Assembly (NCBI GenBank): GCA_035235625.1 | Contig: CP141140.1 | Span: 24,510,685 to 24,574,684 of the forward strand | Source of the DNA: Saururus chinensis | Taxonomy: Eukaryota > Streptophyta > Magnoliopsida > Piperales > Saururaceae | Direction: 5' to 3' | DNA length: 64,000 nt | In this document: positions 1 through 11,559 of the stretch, in pieces | Layout: every line of letters begins with the position of its first letter | Position numbering within the stretch: position 1 is the first letter of the stretch | Notes under the pieces: model-generated | The model's input: the letters and a program-made list of their open reading frames with translations, nothing else | What the model was told of the DNA's origin: nothing | The model's database searches: none | Made by a program: the position numbers and the translations under genes

Positions 1-220
1 ATATGTGTGCGTCACATTATGTTCATTTGGGTTCACTTGTTTTGTCTAAACAAAACTGAGGTGAAAATTTTTATTAAATATTTTTGTTGGATAAATATTA
101 TTTTCCTCAAAAAATAAATAATATGTTGATGTAGCCTTTCGTTGGATTTCTCTTTGTACTAAGTGAGCTCTTCAGTTCGAATCTCATTGATGCGTAGAAA
201 ATGATATTTACACAGAAAAC

Positions 221-335
221 ACCCAACAAAAACTCCTACACAAGTTTTGGTTCGGCTAAACAAGTGGGCTCAAGTGAACTTTGTGTGAGGCCCACTTGTT
301 CAGTCCAACCAAACTTTATGAGCTTTTGTTGGGAG
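221..335. repeat. Foldback MITE
   Basis: The two halves are near-complete inverted copies of each other. The left arm runs CCAACAAAAACTCC, AAGTTTTGG, AACAAGTGGGCT; the right arm read on the minus strand runs CCAACAAAAGCTC, AAAGTTTGG, AACAAGTGGGCC. A single foldback with a short centre is the usual shape of a miniature inverted-repeat element. The superfamily cannot be told. Bases 20-110 carry related words (AACAAAACTGAGGTG) and may be part of another copy. Confidence 0.6.
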
Positions 336-2004
336 TTTTTATTGTTTAAATATAATTATCCTTGATACATGTAGCGTGAGATTGCGTGTCTTATCTATAA
401 AAAAAATTCATTGAATCTAATAAATAAAGAGGTACAATATTAAAAATTTACAAAAAGATAAATTTTGATATATATTAAAACGAGGCTCCTCCTACTACAG
501 GATAAACTATATTGAAAAACATGTTTTTGGCAGAATGTGAAACAAGAAAATTAATATGGGACAACTTTTTTAAAACAAGACAAGTAATATAGGATGGAGG
601 GAGTAGTACCTAACACCTCTTTATAAAGTACAGAGGTTCTATGAGTCACCTTGTTACTTTATTTTGTGAAGAGGTTCCCTGGGCATTGTGATATTGAGCT
701 ATATGTACACCACATACAGCTAAGTTTCCTTTATAGTCCCATCATCCCATATTAATTGCCCTGATTTAAAAAAGTTTGTCCTATATCAATTGTCTTATTT
801 CATATTGTCTTTATCTTAGTAATAAGTGGATGTTAAAAAAATTAGTGAATGGAGTAAAATTATTAATAAATTAAGTGGTCTACTTCAATAAAGCAATTTT
901 TTAAAATGTGGACAGTTAACACAGGGCAAAGGGAGAAGGAAATAGTTAGAAAACATATTCCAATGAGACAGAGAGGCCATTCCCTTGGTAACTATATATC
1001 ATCCGAAATGAATACTCCTCCTCCTCTCATTTTAATAGCTCCATATGGTTTTTCAAAAATATTTTAAAAAACCAAATAGCGCTAATAAAGTGGGACGGAA
1101 GGAGTCCAAATGTTCATGAAAAGTATATCACAATGGTTTGCCGCCTTCTACTTTGTTAAACATCACATCCCTAACTACACCTGCCATTCTGTTTTAGAAT
1201 GACATCAGGCACATATATACTAGACAAAAGCAAAGTAAATAATCATGTTCTTTGCTTCTATAGTCCAAAATTTTCTTTATCTTCTCCAAATGAGCTTTAC
1301 TTAAGACGCACCCTTTGAATAAAATATCCAAGACTCCACTTTATCATGAAAAACGAAGTGATCTGCAACCTACAACTTTGAGAAACTGCAACAGGTTCGC
1401 AAATGTGAGCATAATCATCAAGACTTCATAACTTTAAATGATTCCACAACTTTAAGAGGTTCAACAGTGACCCCCCTATCTGAGAGCTCCCAGGGGATTG
1501 TTTTCCCACTTTATAATCGTAGAGGAAAAATATTACTCCTTCCATCCCATATAAATAACTCCATTAAAAAAAATTATCTTATATTATTAGTTCTATTTAG
1601 CTCAATTAATTAAGTACATGGGTAGAGTTATTTTCTAGATTGATGTTATTCAGACCCCACTAAACTCCTATGTCCCCCAAAACTTTAAAATTCTAACAGA
1701 TTTTTTTGATTACTTTCCTTACCCCACTTACCCTACCCACTCTCACGCTGCTTCCCTCTTCTATGGTGATAACAAAGACATCGGCATACCACCCTCACCC
1801 TTTTTGGGCTAGTTGTGTTTCTTGTTCTCCGCAATGCCTCCCCCTTACCCTCCCCATCCAAAAATTGACATTTTTAGCTGGGGAGAAGGAGAAATCCCCC
1901 TCCCCACTTTACCATGGTCGTAACACCATGACAGCTAGCCATTGGACACTATGGCCACTCTCACTCTAGATAAAGTTGCTCAAGAGTTTAGAGTGGCCAT
2001 GTGA
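336..2004. other. AT-rich intergenic stretch with MITE scraps
   Basis: No gene is recognised. The stretch holds pieces with the ends ACTCCCTCCGTCCCATATTAAT or its complement, common to many plant MITEs: GGATGGAGGGAGTA near 592-604, CATCCCATATTAATTG near 737-760 and TACTCCTTCCATCCCAT near 1535-1552. An open frame at 1706-1969 is pyrimidine-biased and resembles no protein I know. Confidence 0.5.
1013..1105. repeat. Small MITE (CTCC.. / ..GGAG ends)
   Basis: The left end TACTCCTCCTCCTC..TTTTAATAGCTC is mirrored by the right end ATAGCGC..AAGTGGGACGGAAGGAGT. Internal halves TATGGTTTTTCAAA and TTTAAAAAACCAAATA are also complementary. Size and ends match the Stowaway-like MITEs seen several times more in this window. 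Confidence 0.55.
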
Positions 2005-2616
2005 TGTAGGACTAGATTAATAAGATGAATTTTATTCGATGAATCAGCTATAAGGGAACACAACCTTCATCTCTCGCGAATTTTAATAGTAAATTCACAA
2101 AATTTAGAAGGAAAACAAAGGAGAAAGGAATCACCTCCTCCTCTTCTTATTCCTCAGAATATCAAAAAATTACAAAACTTATGGTCTTTATAAAAGAGTT
2201 AAGTATTTATACAACTCCTGGTAGCATAACTGTAAATAAAGAGTGTAATTTCTAATTACCTTATGACCAACTAATCAAAATTAAGAAAAATTAATAAGAA
2301 ATTCCCTAAATAATTAAAGAAATATGGAATAAAGACTCCTAAGAAAGCAAAATACTAGAAAGAAACTAATTTGAAATCAAATTTTAATCCAAAATGAAGT
2401 TGAAAATCGTATCACAGCCGGATCAATCGATTGTTGAGATATAGCGATCAATTGTCAATTCTCAACTTTGTTTTACACTAAACGTTTTCACATCCCGAAT
2501 GATCGCTTTAAGAGACGATCGATTGTTCGCCTGATCGATGGCCTTAGAGCAAATTCTAATTTTTCTTCATGTGATATCAATTCTCCGTAAACTTCAATGC
2601 CAACTAGTCTGCCTCA
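2005..2616 (-). repeat. 3' LTR of gypsy element A
   Basis: It aligns along its whole length with 8006-8612, for example the shared segments AATAGTAAATTCACAAAAT and AAGTATTTATACAACTCCT. It is AT-rich and contains GATCGAT-type words. Read on the minus strand it starts TGAGGCAGAC and ends CCTACA. The start is placed directly after the purine tract that follows the pol reading frame. Confidence 0.65.
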
Positions 2617-3640
2617 TCCTCCCCAGGATCAAAGGAATTCATCATTGAATTCGCATTATCATTATTTGAAACATTGCCAAGATAAGGAATGAGATGTTTA
2701 ACATTTAAAACATTGGAAGTGCAAATGTGACTCAGAAGCTTGAGTCTATACACATTAGAATTTATCTTTTGGACAATATCCAAAAGCCCAATCTTCCTTG
2801 TTGATAATTTATTATACTCTTCAAGTGGAAACATATATTTAGTCAAAATAACCCTTATAAAACCACTAACATTAAAGTTCATATCTTTTTTTAAATCTCC
2901 AACTGCCTTATACTTATCATTAGATATCTACAATCCCTTAGGAGTATCACAATGGATATCTTATAAGTGTGATATAAAGTCTTTAGCTCAGCCATTTAAC
3001 CTATTCACATTTAAAAGAGTGAGGATTAAAACCACAAATAATAGTATATGGACTAAATCTTATACTTCGATTTACACTCTTATTATAAGCAAATTTAGCA
3101 TTATATAAGTGTTGATCCCAAGATTTGAGATTAGCGCCAACCAACCTTCTCAGGAAGTTTCATAGGGATCGATAAACTACCTCTGTCTATCCATCTGTTT
3201 GAGGATGGTAACTACTAAAATGTAAAGAAGTATTTGTCAGTTTCAATAGAGAATGCTAAAAATGACTCATAAAATGATTATATCTATTAGAAACAATAGA
3301 CAATGGAAAACTATAGAAACTATATAAATCCCAAAAGAATAGTAATGTAACATGAGATGCATTATTGGTCTTTTTGCAAGTAATAAAATGAGAGTCATCC
3401 CTTTAGCTGGCTGGGTGCAATAGTAATGTAACATTCATCCCGCTCTGAGTGCAAGGAAGTCCAAGAACAAAGTCTATTCTAATGTTGGACCGTGGCTGAG
3501 ATGGGGTAGGCAAAGACATATATAATCCAACATTAGTAGATGTCCATTTGGCCATGTGGCATATACGACACCTCCCAACAAATCTATACACCTCCTTACA
3601 CATAGATAGCCAAAAATAAGAAGAAGAAATAAGTTAAAAA
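2605..3640 (-). mobile_element. Pol remnant (integrase region) of gypsy element A
   Basis: Minus-strand translation at 2604-2882 contains YNKLSTRKIGLLDIVQKI, then LKLLSHICTSNVLNVKHLIP, the familiar integrase C-terminal tail of plant gypsy elements. At 3403-3603 it contains VGRCRICHMAKWTSTNVGLY followed by IDFVLGLPCTQ, matching the zinc-binding end and start of the integrase core. These are fossil pieces of one pol region, not a working gene. Confidence 0.7.
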
Positions 3641-3699
3641 GTATATATCTTCCCATATGATCCTCATCATGTAACTCATTACTAATCTTCAACCTCTTG

Positions 3700-6600
3700 G
3701 TACAAACCCGCTGACGCCGTAAGCCAACCACAACCACCCAGGGGGCTGGAAAAAGTTCTACCCAATGGCGGATGTTCCAGATCCGGCCCCTACTACAAAC
3801 ACCAACATCCAGTAGCGGCGGATCTAATTCGAGATAGAGTAAGCGGCCGGAAAACAAAATGGCAGCGAGACAACAACAGACGGCAGCTAGAGGACTGAGC
3901 TCCCCATGCACCCACATCTGAGATGCACAGGTGACCACGCATGGGCGGCTGGACAACAATGCACGGGCGGCTAGATGACCACGCACGGGTGACTGGTCCG
4001 GCTCGTCGGAGATGTTGGATGCATCATCATCCTCAGACCCAAAGCGATGCCTTTTCCATCCCTACTTGGTTCTGCAGTCTTGCCGGAGGTGTTGGAATAT
4101 AAAGGTGGGTGGAAATTCGCCCGAGCGCAAGGTTTCTTGCCCAAACCTCGAAAATTCACGCTCGGGCGAATTTCCGCTCGCGTAAAATGTTTAGCGATTT
4201 TCATTTGCAATGCTTTTCTGCATTGATATTAACTACATTTGAGATGCTAGTAAGTAAACGTCACAATAAATACCTTAGCAACAGAAAAAATGTAGTGTCG
4301 CTAATACAGATAATATTAGCGACACTCTCTTCTTACCGTCACTAAATGCCTTAATTTTTTTAAAAAAAGACTATTTTCTTAGCACCCTCTCTATTTCCTC
4401 TTCTTCTCTCTCTTCCTCTCACCTTCTCTGTCTACCCTTTCTCTCTCCTCAATCTTCCCACTCTCTCACGTCACCCTCTTTCTCTCTCTACTCTCTCTCC
4501 CTTCCCTTACTCTCTCTCCTCACCTTCTCTCTCTACCCTCACCCTCTCTCTCTACCCTCACTCTCTCTCTCCTCTTTCTCTTCTCCCTCTCTCTCCTCTC
4601 TCTTCCCTCTCCCTCTCCACTCTCTCTGCTCCCTCTCTCTCCTCCCTCCCCTCTCTCCTCTCTCCTCCCTCCCCTCTCTCCTCCCTCTCTCTCTCTTCTC
4701 CCTCTCTCTGATCTTCTCTCTCCACTCTCTCTCTCCCTCCCTCTCTTTATCCTCTCTATTTTATATTTTTTATTTAAAAATTAATTAAAACATAAATAAA
4801 TTAAAATGTATTACTGACGTATATGCATATACGTCATTAATACTTTGAGGTATTTGCAACATATATGTCTATATATTGCTAATATATTTTTTAATTAATT
4901 TTTAAATAAAAAATAAAAAAAATTCATCTATCTCCCTCTCTCCTCACCCCTCTCCCCTCTCTCTCTTCTCCCTATATCTCTCTCCTCCTCTCTCCATGAT
5001 CTCCTCTCTCCATTCTCTCTCCTCTCCCTGTCTCTCCTCTCTCCCCCTCTCTCTCCACTCTCCCCTCTCTCTCCTCTCTCCCCCCTCTCTCTCCTCTCTC
5101 TCTCTCCTCCCTCTCTCTATATCCTCTCTATTTTATATTTTTTATTTTCTATTTAAAAATTAATTAAAATATAAATAAATTATTGGCGAGGCATAGAACT
5201 ATGCGTCACTAGTACTAAGGGTATTAGCGATGTATATGCCAAAACGGCGCTAATACTTTGAGGTATTAACGACGTATATTCCTATACGTCGCTAATATAT
5301 TTTTATTTATTTATGTTTTAATTAATTTTTAAATATAAGAAATAAAAAATTTTCCTCTCTCTCCTCACCCCCTCTCTCTACCATCTCTCCCTCTCCTCTG
5401 TCTCTCCCTCTCTCTCCTTTCTCCTCCCTCTCTCCTCTCTCTCCCCCTCTCACTCTCCTCTCTCTCCCTAATCTCCTCTCTCCACTCTCTCTCCTCCCTA
5501 TCTCTCTCTCTCTCCTTCCTATCTCTCTCTCCTCCCTCTCTCCCCCTCTCTCCCCCTCTCTCTCTTTATCCTCTATATTTTATATTTTCTATTTAAAAAT
5601 TAATTGAAACATAAATAAATTAAAATGTATTAGTGATGCATAGGACTATGCATCGCTAATACTCTGAGGTATTAACGACATATATTCTTATATATCGCTA
5701 ATATATTTTTATTTATTTTTTAATTAATTTTTAAATAAAAAATATAAAAAAATTAGATAAAATTTTTTCCTCTCTCCTCATCCCTCTCCCTCTACCCTCT
5801 CTCGCCCTCTCTCCTCTTTCTCTCTTCTCTCCCTCTCTCCCTGATCTTCTCTCTCCACTCTCTCTCCTCCCTATCTCTCTCTCCTTTCTCTCTCCCCCTC
5901 CTCTATCTCTCTCTTCCCTCTCTCTCCTCACCCTCTCTCCCCCATCTCACTCTTCCCTTTCTCTCTCTCACCTCACTCTCTCACCTCCCCCTCTCACTCT
6001 ACTCTCTCTCATCTTTTTCTCTCCTCTCTCTCTCTTCGATCCCTCTCTCTCCTCACTCTCATTCTCTTTCTCCATGCACTCTCTCTTTTATTATAAATTA
6101 TATTTTAAAATTAATAAGAAAAGTTAAGAAATAAATATTGAAAGTTTAATCTACTATTAACACTACTTTTTATTAAAAATTTAATATTTATTTATTATGT
6201 ATATAAATAGTAAATATTGAATAAAATATATTATATTTTGGAAGTTTATTTTAATTTTTTAATATTTATTTATTATTTATTAAATAAAATTAATTAATAA
6301 TGTTATTCGCGACGTTTGTAAACAAGTGTTGCTATTATAAATGCTATTTGCAACGCTTGTATAAAAATATCACTAATAATTCAAAATTTTAAATTTTTTT
6401 ATTTTAAATTCATAACTATTAGTAACATTTTTTTAAGCGTCGCTAATAGCAAGACTATTAGCGAAGCTTTTGTAGAAGCGTCGTTATTGTTAAAGCTATT
6501 AGCGATGCTTTAAAAAAGCATAGCTAATAGTTATGATTTTTTTTATTTAAAATATATATCTTTTAGCGACGTTTGTTTAAAGCGTTGCAAATAGAGGAAC

Positions 6601-6795
6601 TATTAGCGACACTTATTATAAAGTGTTGCTAATAGGATTAGTATTAGTGACGCTTTAAACTATATGACTATTAGTGACGCATAAAAAAATGCATCACTAA
6701 TAGTTTATTTTTTGCGACGCTTTTTTATGCGTCACAAGTAGTTATTTTTAGCGACGTTTGCTTTTGTATATCTAATACTACATTTTGTTGTAGTG
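3700..6795. mobile_element. CACTA-type element 1, left end not resolved
   Basis: The right end is clear: TACTACATTTTGTTGTAGTG finishes at 6795, the complement of CACTACAACAAAATGTAGTA. Inside it from the right come an array of TTAGCGACGC/GCGTCGCTAA palindromes (about 6310-6780), an AT-rich block (6095-6310), and pyrimidine tracts (4380-4760, 4925-5130, 5350-5570, 5765-6095) separated by short palindromes. Further left is a GC-rich core (about 3705-4200) with a hairpin around TTCGCCCGAGCG / CGCTCGGGCGAA. Order and content mirror the left half of element 2 in opposite orientation. The left terminus is missing or unrecognised and no transposase is visible. It sits within gypsy element A. Confidence 0.65.
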
Positions 6796-8005
6796 ATTTT
6801 GTAGTTCTTTCTCATCATATATAGGATTAGTGTAATTGTGATAAACATTATCAAATTTAATGAACAATCCTTTACCATTCTAGTTATTACGAGGACAATA
6901 TGCCGCTCTACGACCCATTCTATCATATTTAAAATACTTTGGTTAAGCACTTATAGAGGCATTGGTGGTGTTCTAAGTGCTTTAAGGTGCAGCCTTAAAA
7001 GAGGCTTATACACTACCAAAATTAATGGCGGCCGACATGGTTAGAGAAGTACCACCAGTCGTCCTAAAATGTCAGCCAATAGGGCCTTGCTTCTTCTCCA
7101 AGTAGAGCACTCTAGAATACTCTTTCAACAAGGAAAAAATATAAAATAATTTTAAGGTTTCTTTGAGATTTTGACGCATACCTCCAATATAATTGGACAC
7201 AAATTGTTCCCCCAATTCAGCCAAGTCATTGCAGTGTAACAATTAATAGAATCCTTAGTGTACTCATCCACCAATTTTGACCATTGTCATAAGTTTTGCA
7301 ATCGCTAATACATCACTTGAGCAATACAGGAGTAGATTTAATTTGTTGCCTCATATGTTTCTTCAACTTCTCCTATTTAACGATTTTTTACTTGCCTTGG
7401 CATACAGGAGTAGATTTAATTTGTTGCCATCATGTGGTTGCTCAATCTTAAAAATGAGTAGCCACAAAGGGAACATGCTTGTCTTTCGAAACCTCCTTGA
7501 AGTCATGGATGTCTTCTATATTTTTGGGTTGCACCCCCTTATGAAATTTAGGGATGTCAATCTTCAAACTCGCCTCCCAGTGCCAATTCGCCATAGCATC
7601 TCACCTAATGGGCAAATAGGTCTCTTGCTCGGGTATCCTTGGAGCTCGTGGTGGGAATCACCTATGTTGATTGGCCTCTTAGCAAAGCAGTTGGTCTACC
7701 TCCTCATCACCACACAGGGTAGCGTTGGCAAAAAGATTCTTGTCGAGGGCATCATTCTTTGGCTCATCATCTTCAACTTGGTCATTGGGCTGAGCCAAGG
7801 AAGAGTAGACGAAAAGAGGAGGCCTTTGCTCAAGTTGTGGTTTAGGTGAGCATCGACAATTATCAAATTAGCTATATGAAACATCAGCTGCTCAACTTGT
7901 CACAACACTTACTACTTTATCGCGATCATTGATCTCATCAATTCTTACAACACATCCTTCACGGCGTCAGGGAGGCATGTTGACCTAAGTAGGGCCACCA
8001 ACTAA
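6796..8005 (-). mobile_element. Gag-region remnant of gypsy element A
   Basis: On the minus strand, short readable pieces resemble plant gypsy gag. Near 7975 there is an MPP.. start close inside the LTR, as in related elements. Around 7140-7230 the words LAELGEQFVSNYIGGMRQNL match the gag segment usually written as EEQMVSRFIGGL. The piece lies between the CACTA-type right end and the 5' LTR. A 23-base word (TACAGGAGTAGATTTAA and the next six bases) occurs twice, near 7326 and 7404. Heavily degraded. Confidence 0.5.
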
Positions 8006-8612
8006 TGTAGGGCTGGATTAAATAGATGAATTTCGTTCGATGAATCTGGCTACAAGCGCACACAACCTTCCTCTCTTGCTAATTTCAATAGTAAATTCAC
8101 AAAATATAGAGGGAAAACAAAGGAAAAAGGAACCACCTCTTCTTATTTTTCTTCAAAATATCAAAAAAGTACAGAACTTAAGACTTCATAGAAAAGCCAA
8201 GTATTTATACAACTCCTAGTTGCATAACTATAAATAAAGAGTAAAATTTTTAACTACCTTATGACAAACTAATCAAAATTAAGGAAAACTAATGAGAAAA
8301 TCCTTAAATAATCAAAAGAATATAGAATAAGACTCATAGGAAAGTAAAATACTGAAAATAAATTAATTTGAAATCAAATTCTAATCCAAAGCAAAGTTGA
8401 AAACCATAATGCAGATGGATTGATCTATGATCGATCATCAACTCTTGGCTTTGTTTTACACTAAATGTTTTCATGTCCTGATCAATCACATTAAGAGATT
8501 GATCGATCGTTCACCCGATCAATCAACCAATTGATTGCCTGAAAGCAAATTTTAATTTTTTTTCATGCGATCCCAATGCTCCATAAACTTCAATGTCAAC
8601 TGGTCTGCATCA
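8006..8612 (-). repeat. 5' LTR of gypsy element A
   Basis: Partner of the repeat at 2005-2616. By eye the two differ at many positions and by small indels, so the element is old. On the plus strand it starts TGTAGGGCTGG. Clusters such as TGATCGATC and GATTGATCGATCG near 8440-8540 are also seen in the LTRs of element C (34153-35964). Confidence 0.65.
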
Positions 8613-9053
8613 TCATAGTTGCTCTAGCGTAGCTAGTGCTGCCATTGGTCATGACAACTCTGAACTCTGGAGTCTGGCCATGTGGAACTGCCAGTTGCTA
8701 AGAGTGCTATGGCCGTAGCCAAGGTGGGAGAGAGGAGATGGGATAGAGATCTACCAAAGCCAAGTGTTGGCAAAGTTGTTGTCAATGCGGGGGAATGATG
8801 AAGAGATATGAGGGTACGTGGATGTGGCTAGGGATTCGGCAAGTCCTGAGCAATGCTTCTCAAGGTTAGAAGTCAGCCCAAAGTTGGTCTTAGATCGGCG
8901 GGAGGGGAAAGTCGTGAGGAGGGAGGTAAGGAAATTTTTTGTTTGTGGGTTAAATTTGAGAGAATTCTAAAATTTATCCGGGGTAAAGGAGACATGGGAG
9001 ACATAAGAGTTTATTGGGGTCTGAGTAGCACTGATTTATTTTCTGTTGTAGTG
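8613..9053. mobile_element. Orphan CACTA-type right end
   Basis: The segment ends TTTTCTGTTGTAGTG at 9053, the complement of CACTACAACAGAAAA, so it has the terminal word of the CACTA-type family. Unlike the other copies it has no TTAGCGACG palindromes; the preceding 400 bases are fairly GC-rich with a GGCGGGAGGGGAAAG patch. No left end was found; the left side abuts the 5' LTR of gypsy A. An open frame at 8853-9080 resembles nothing known. Confidence 0.4.
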
Positions 9054-9534
9054 TTACCATGCAATAAAATTTACTACTAATTTTTCAAATGATGGTATTA
9101 ATTTATGGGAAGGAGGAAATATATTGAAACAAATTAGACTTGTCTAGCCTGACCAAGTTTTATGACTAAGGCTAAATGACCAATGCCACATTACCCACAA
9201 ATTGTGAGAGAGAAACTTGGAAATTAGATCTAACAATTCCCAATCTCCCCCCGACATGTCCCATGGTCATGTAATCTGGTCATGCAAACATTTTCGATTT
9301 TAGCCGAGAGTCACCGTCCAGATAAAAGAAGAATTAATGAGTCGAGTAACACAAGCAAAGCCTCCATCACGTTGTCACCTTAGAAAGTTAAAGTGTGCCG
9401 GAGCATCATAATAGAACCTTGGTGGAACTTTTAGCTCACAATTTAGTCTGCAAACATGTCTCAGAGCTACGCATGCATACCTGCCGGGGGGCTACTTAGC
9501 TTCTCATCTTTTTTCTCTCATAATCACATAGCAA
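9054..9534 (+). other. Upstream region of the DUF247 gene
   Basis: About 480 bases between the orphan CACTA-type end and the DUF247 start codon. It must hold at least the proximal promoter and leader. The last 30 bases before the ATG are pyrimidine-rich (TTCTCATCTTTTTTCTCTCA), typical of a plant 5' leader. I see no convincing TATA box. Confidence 0.35.
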
Positions 9535-10908
9535 ATGGAGGGAATTTCCAACCATAAACAGCCGAGGCAAGACGGAAATGATCCCACGGAGGTGAGAATA
9601 TCTGTTGACACGTCCATGTTCAATGGCGTACGTATATCAGAAATGAGGAAGATGAAGCCCACAAGACTACGAGAGTCCGCCGGTGGGGAATTCTGTTGTA
9701 TCTTCAGAGCCCCCTGCAGCCGGCTCGAGGAACACGCTGAGGCTTACTGGCCTCGAATCGTTTCCATCGGCCCCTACCACCACGGTTTGGACGTGACGAA
9801 GATGATGGAGGAGCACAAGTGGCGCTATCTCAACTCCTTGCTTCGACGATTGGAGGAAGGGCCAAAGAGAGTTGGTTCCAGCTTTGTGTTTGAGCAGATT
9901 ACCCAAATTGAAAAACATGCAAGAGGGTGCTACTCTGAGGAGATTCCCTTGAGTGGTGATGAGTTTGCCATGATGCTGCTGCTGGACGGTTGCTTCATGG
10001 TTGAGCTACTTGGCAGGTATGGCGGCATATTTGATAAAGAGAAAGAGGATCCCATCTTCAACTGTCCATGGATACTCCCGTTCATGTTGAGGGACCTCAT
10101 TAAGCTTGAGAACCAGCTGCCGTTCTTTGTTCTCGAGCAGATTTATGACCTCTATAAAAGGTACGGCTCCGGAAATGAGCCGCCTCCGTTCACTGCACTC
10201 GCCTTTCAATTCTTTGAATCTGTACTACCCAGGCCAACTCAAATTATTGAAATGTACAACGGAGTTGGGTGCGTGCATGTACTGGATTTGTTGCGATCTA
10301 GTTTCATGCCCCTGCAGGCGGATAGACCCAAAGAAGAAAACTCATCTGCGGATGTGATCCAGTGCGCCATCAGGCTCGAAAAGGCGGGAATCAAGTTCAT
10401 GGCGGTGGAGGGGGCCGAGAGCTTCTTGGAAATAAGTTTCAACAACGGGGTGCTGAAAATACCAAGAGTTACTGTCGATGACTTCCATGCTTCCTTTGTC
10501 AAGAACTGTGTAGCTTTTGAGCAAAGCTACCACCAATGCATGGGCTTCTACTTTACGGCTTACGTGACCTTCCTGGGACGCCTTATAGATACAGAAAAGG
10601 ATGTTGGGCTTCTTATCGATAACAAAATCATCTCCCACTTCCTGGGGAATGAAAAGGAAGTAGCCAGGTTTTACAACGACATAGGTAACAATCATGTGAG
10701 AATCGACATTAAGCGCTGTTATCTGTCGAGGAGCTTTGAAGAGGTGTGCAAATATTATGCGAACATCAACCACATACGGTTTGCGGAGTTTAGGAGCCTA
10801 TATTTTAGCTCGCCATGGTCATTCCTCTCTGCCATCACAGCCTTGGTACTCCTGCTTCTGACGGTGGCGCAGACTGTCTTTGCTGTTTTATCACTTGGAG
10901 GCCATTGA
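9535..10908 (+). CDS. DUF247 (UPF0481) membrane-anchored protein
   Basis: A complete 457-residue single-exon gene. The DUF247 signature YWPRIVSIGPYHHG lies at about residues 71-84. It is followed by other conserved family blocks: EFAMMLLLDGCFMVELL (about 143-159) and LRDLIKLENQLPFFVLEQI (about 185-203). The C-terminus has the usual single hydrophobic segment (about 430-452, SFLSAITALVLLLLTVAQTV) with a very short tail, so the bulk of the protein is probably on one side of a membrane. Family length is usually 400-550 residues, so this looks whole. The biochemical role is unknown; in grasses some members are self-incompatibility determinants and others are placed in plasma membrane or stress contexts, but nothing here assigns this copy. 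No in-frame ATG lies closely upstream, and the pyrimidine-rich leader supports this start. It stands alone between transposon relics. Confidence 0.92.
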   Translation: MEGISNHKQPRQDGNDPTEVRISVDTSMFNGVRISEMRKMKPTRLRESAGGEFCCIFRAPCSRLEEHAEAYWPRIVSIGPYHHGLDVTKMMEEHKWRYLNSLLRRLEEGPKRVGSSFVFEQITQIEKHARGCYSEEIPLSGDEFAMMLLLDGCFMVELLGRYGGIFDKEKEDPIFNCPWILPFMLRDLIKLENQLPFFVLEQIYDLYKRYGSGNEPPPFTALAFQFFESVLPRPTQIIEMYNGVGCVHVLDLLRSSFMPLQADRPKEENSSADVIQCAIRLEKAGIKFMAVEGAESFLEISFNNGVLKIPRVTVDDFHASFVKNCVAFEQSYHQCMGFYFTAYVTFLGRLIDTEKDVGLLIDNKIISHFLGNEKEVARFYNDIGNNHVRIDIKRCYLSRSFEEVCKYYANINHIRFAEFRSLYFSSPWSFLSAITALVLLLLTVAQTVFAVLSLGGH

Positions 10909-10917
10909 GGGCTATGC

Positions 10918-10923
10918 AATAAA
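10918..10923 (+). terminator. Possible poly(A) signal of the DUF247 gene
   Basis: AATAAA lies only 10 bases past the TGA stop. It could be the near-upstream element for polyadenylation, giving a very short 3' UTR. Plant signals are loose, so the true site may be further down. Confidence 0.3.
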
Positions 10924-11559
10924 GTTCTATAGTTGTTTGTCATATCAATCACTACAATTTAGTGTCCTCTATGAGGAACGATAATAGTACAACTGCAATG
11001 GAGTGTGCAATATAGTCTACATAAAATTAACAATATTTTATCTATTGGCTGTAAGTTTCTGCCATCAAGATACGGAAAATTGTAATTCGTCCTTTCCGAT
11101 TGTTCTAATAAGATCCCATAATTAGTAGCTACTGTCCCAGTTTAAAAAAGGTTCTATTTCTTCATGCCATCCCTGCACCAATTTTAACTAGATCTATCTT
11201 CTATTATGATAGAATAGATCTCCATCCGGTGTATCTGGATCTACACGATTTCCAGCCGAAAAAACAGAGCTACACTTCTGCTACGTAATAATATTTGTTA
11301 AAATATAATGACAAAGGGGGCATTTTGGGTATTTTAGAATCTAAGGCTATGAATGTTAAATGGGTGGCTCGGCTTGGAGTTTTGTATGCTCTGGTTTTTA
11401 ATGTGAAAAATAGCACTCCTCTTCTCTATGTATACTTGCTGCCATCTATCAAAGATTTCAAAAGCCAATAAAGTGGAATTGGATCTTGGTTTTTTCATTA
11501 GCATTTTGGATTATGGAGTCATTTAAATAAGGAAAAATAAACTCTTTTCAAGAAGAAAG
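10924..11559. other. Intergenic, nothing recognised
   Basis: AT-rich sequence downstream of the DUF247 gene. The DUF247 3' UTR should lie at its left end. No repeat ends, RNA genes or coding pieces were recognised. Confidence 0.4.

Larger units (their letters stand above)
2005..8612 (-). mobile_element. Old Ty3/gypsy element A, interrupted by a CACTA-type element
   Basis: Two diverged direct repeats of about 0.6 kb (2005-2616 and 8006-8612) flank the interval and act as the LTRs of a minus-strand element: gag-like sequence lies next to the right LTR and the end of pol next to the left LTR. Both LTRs read TGA..ACA on the minus strand. A purine tract GGGGAGGA sits just before the left LTR, as expected for the polypurine tract. 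The central part of pol was not recognised, and a CACTA-type element occupies roughly 3700-6795. The element is ancient and broken in many places. No matching target duplication was seen (TGTGA left, TCATA right). Confidence 0.7.

Noticed and set aside
7277-7849. Plus-strand frame of 190 codons
   Set aside because: It lies antisense to the gag-like remnant of gypsy element A and has no recognisable features.
10950-10964. CACTACAATTTAGTG just past the DUF247 gene as a CACTA left end
   Set aside because: No palindromic repeats follow and no partner right end or target duplication was found; probably chance.
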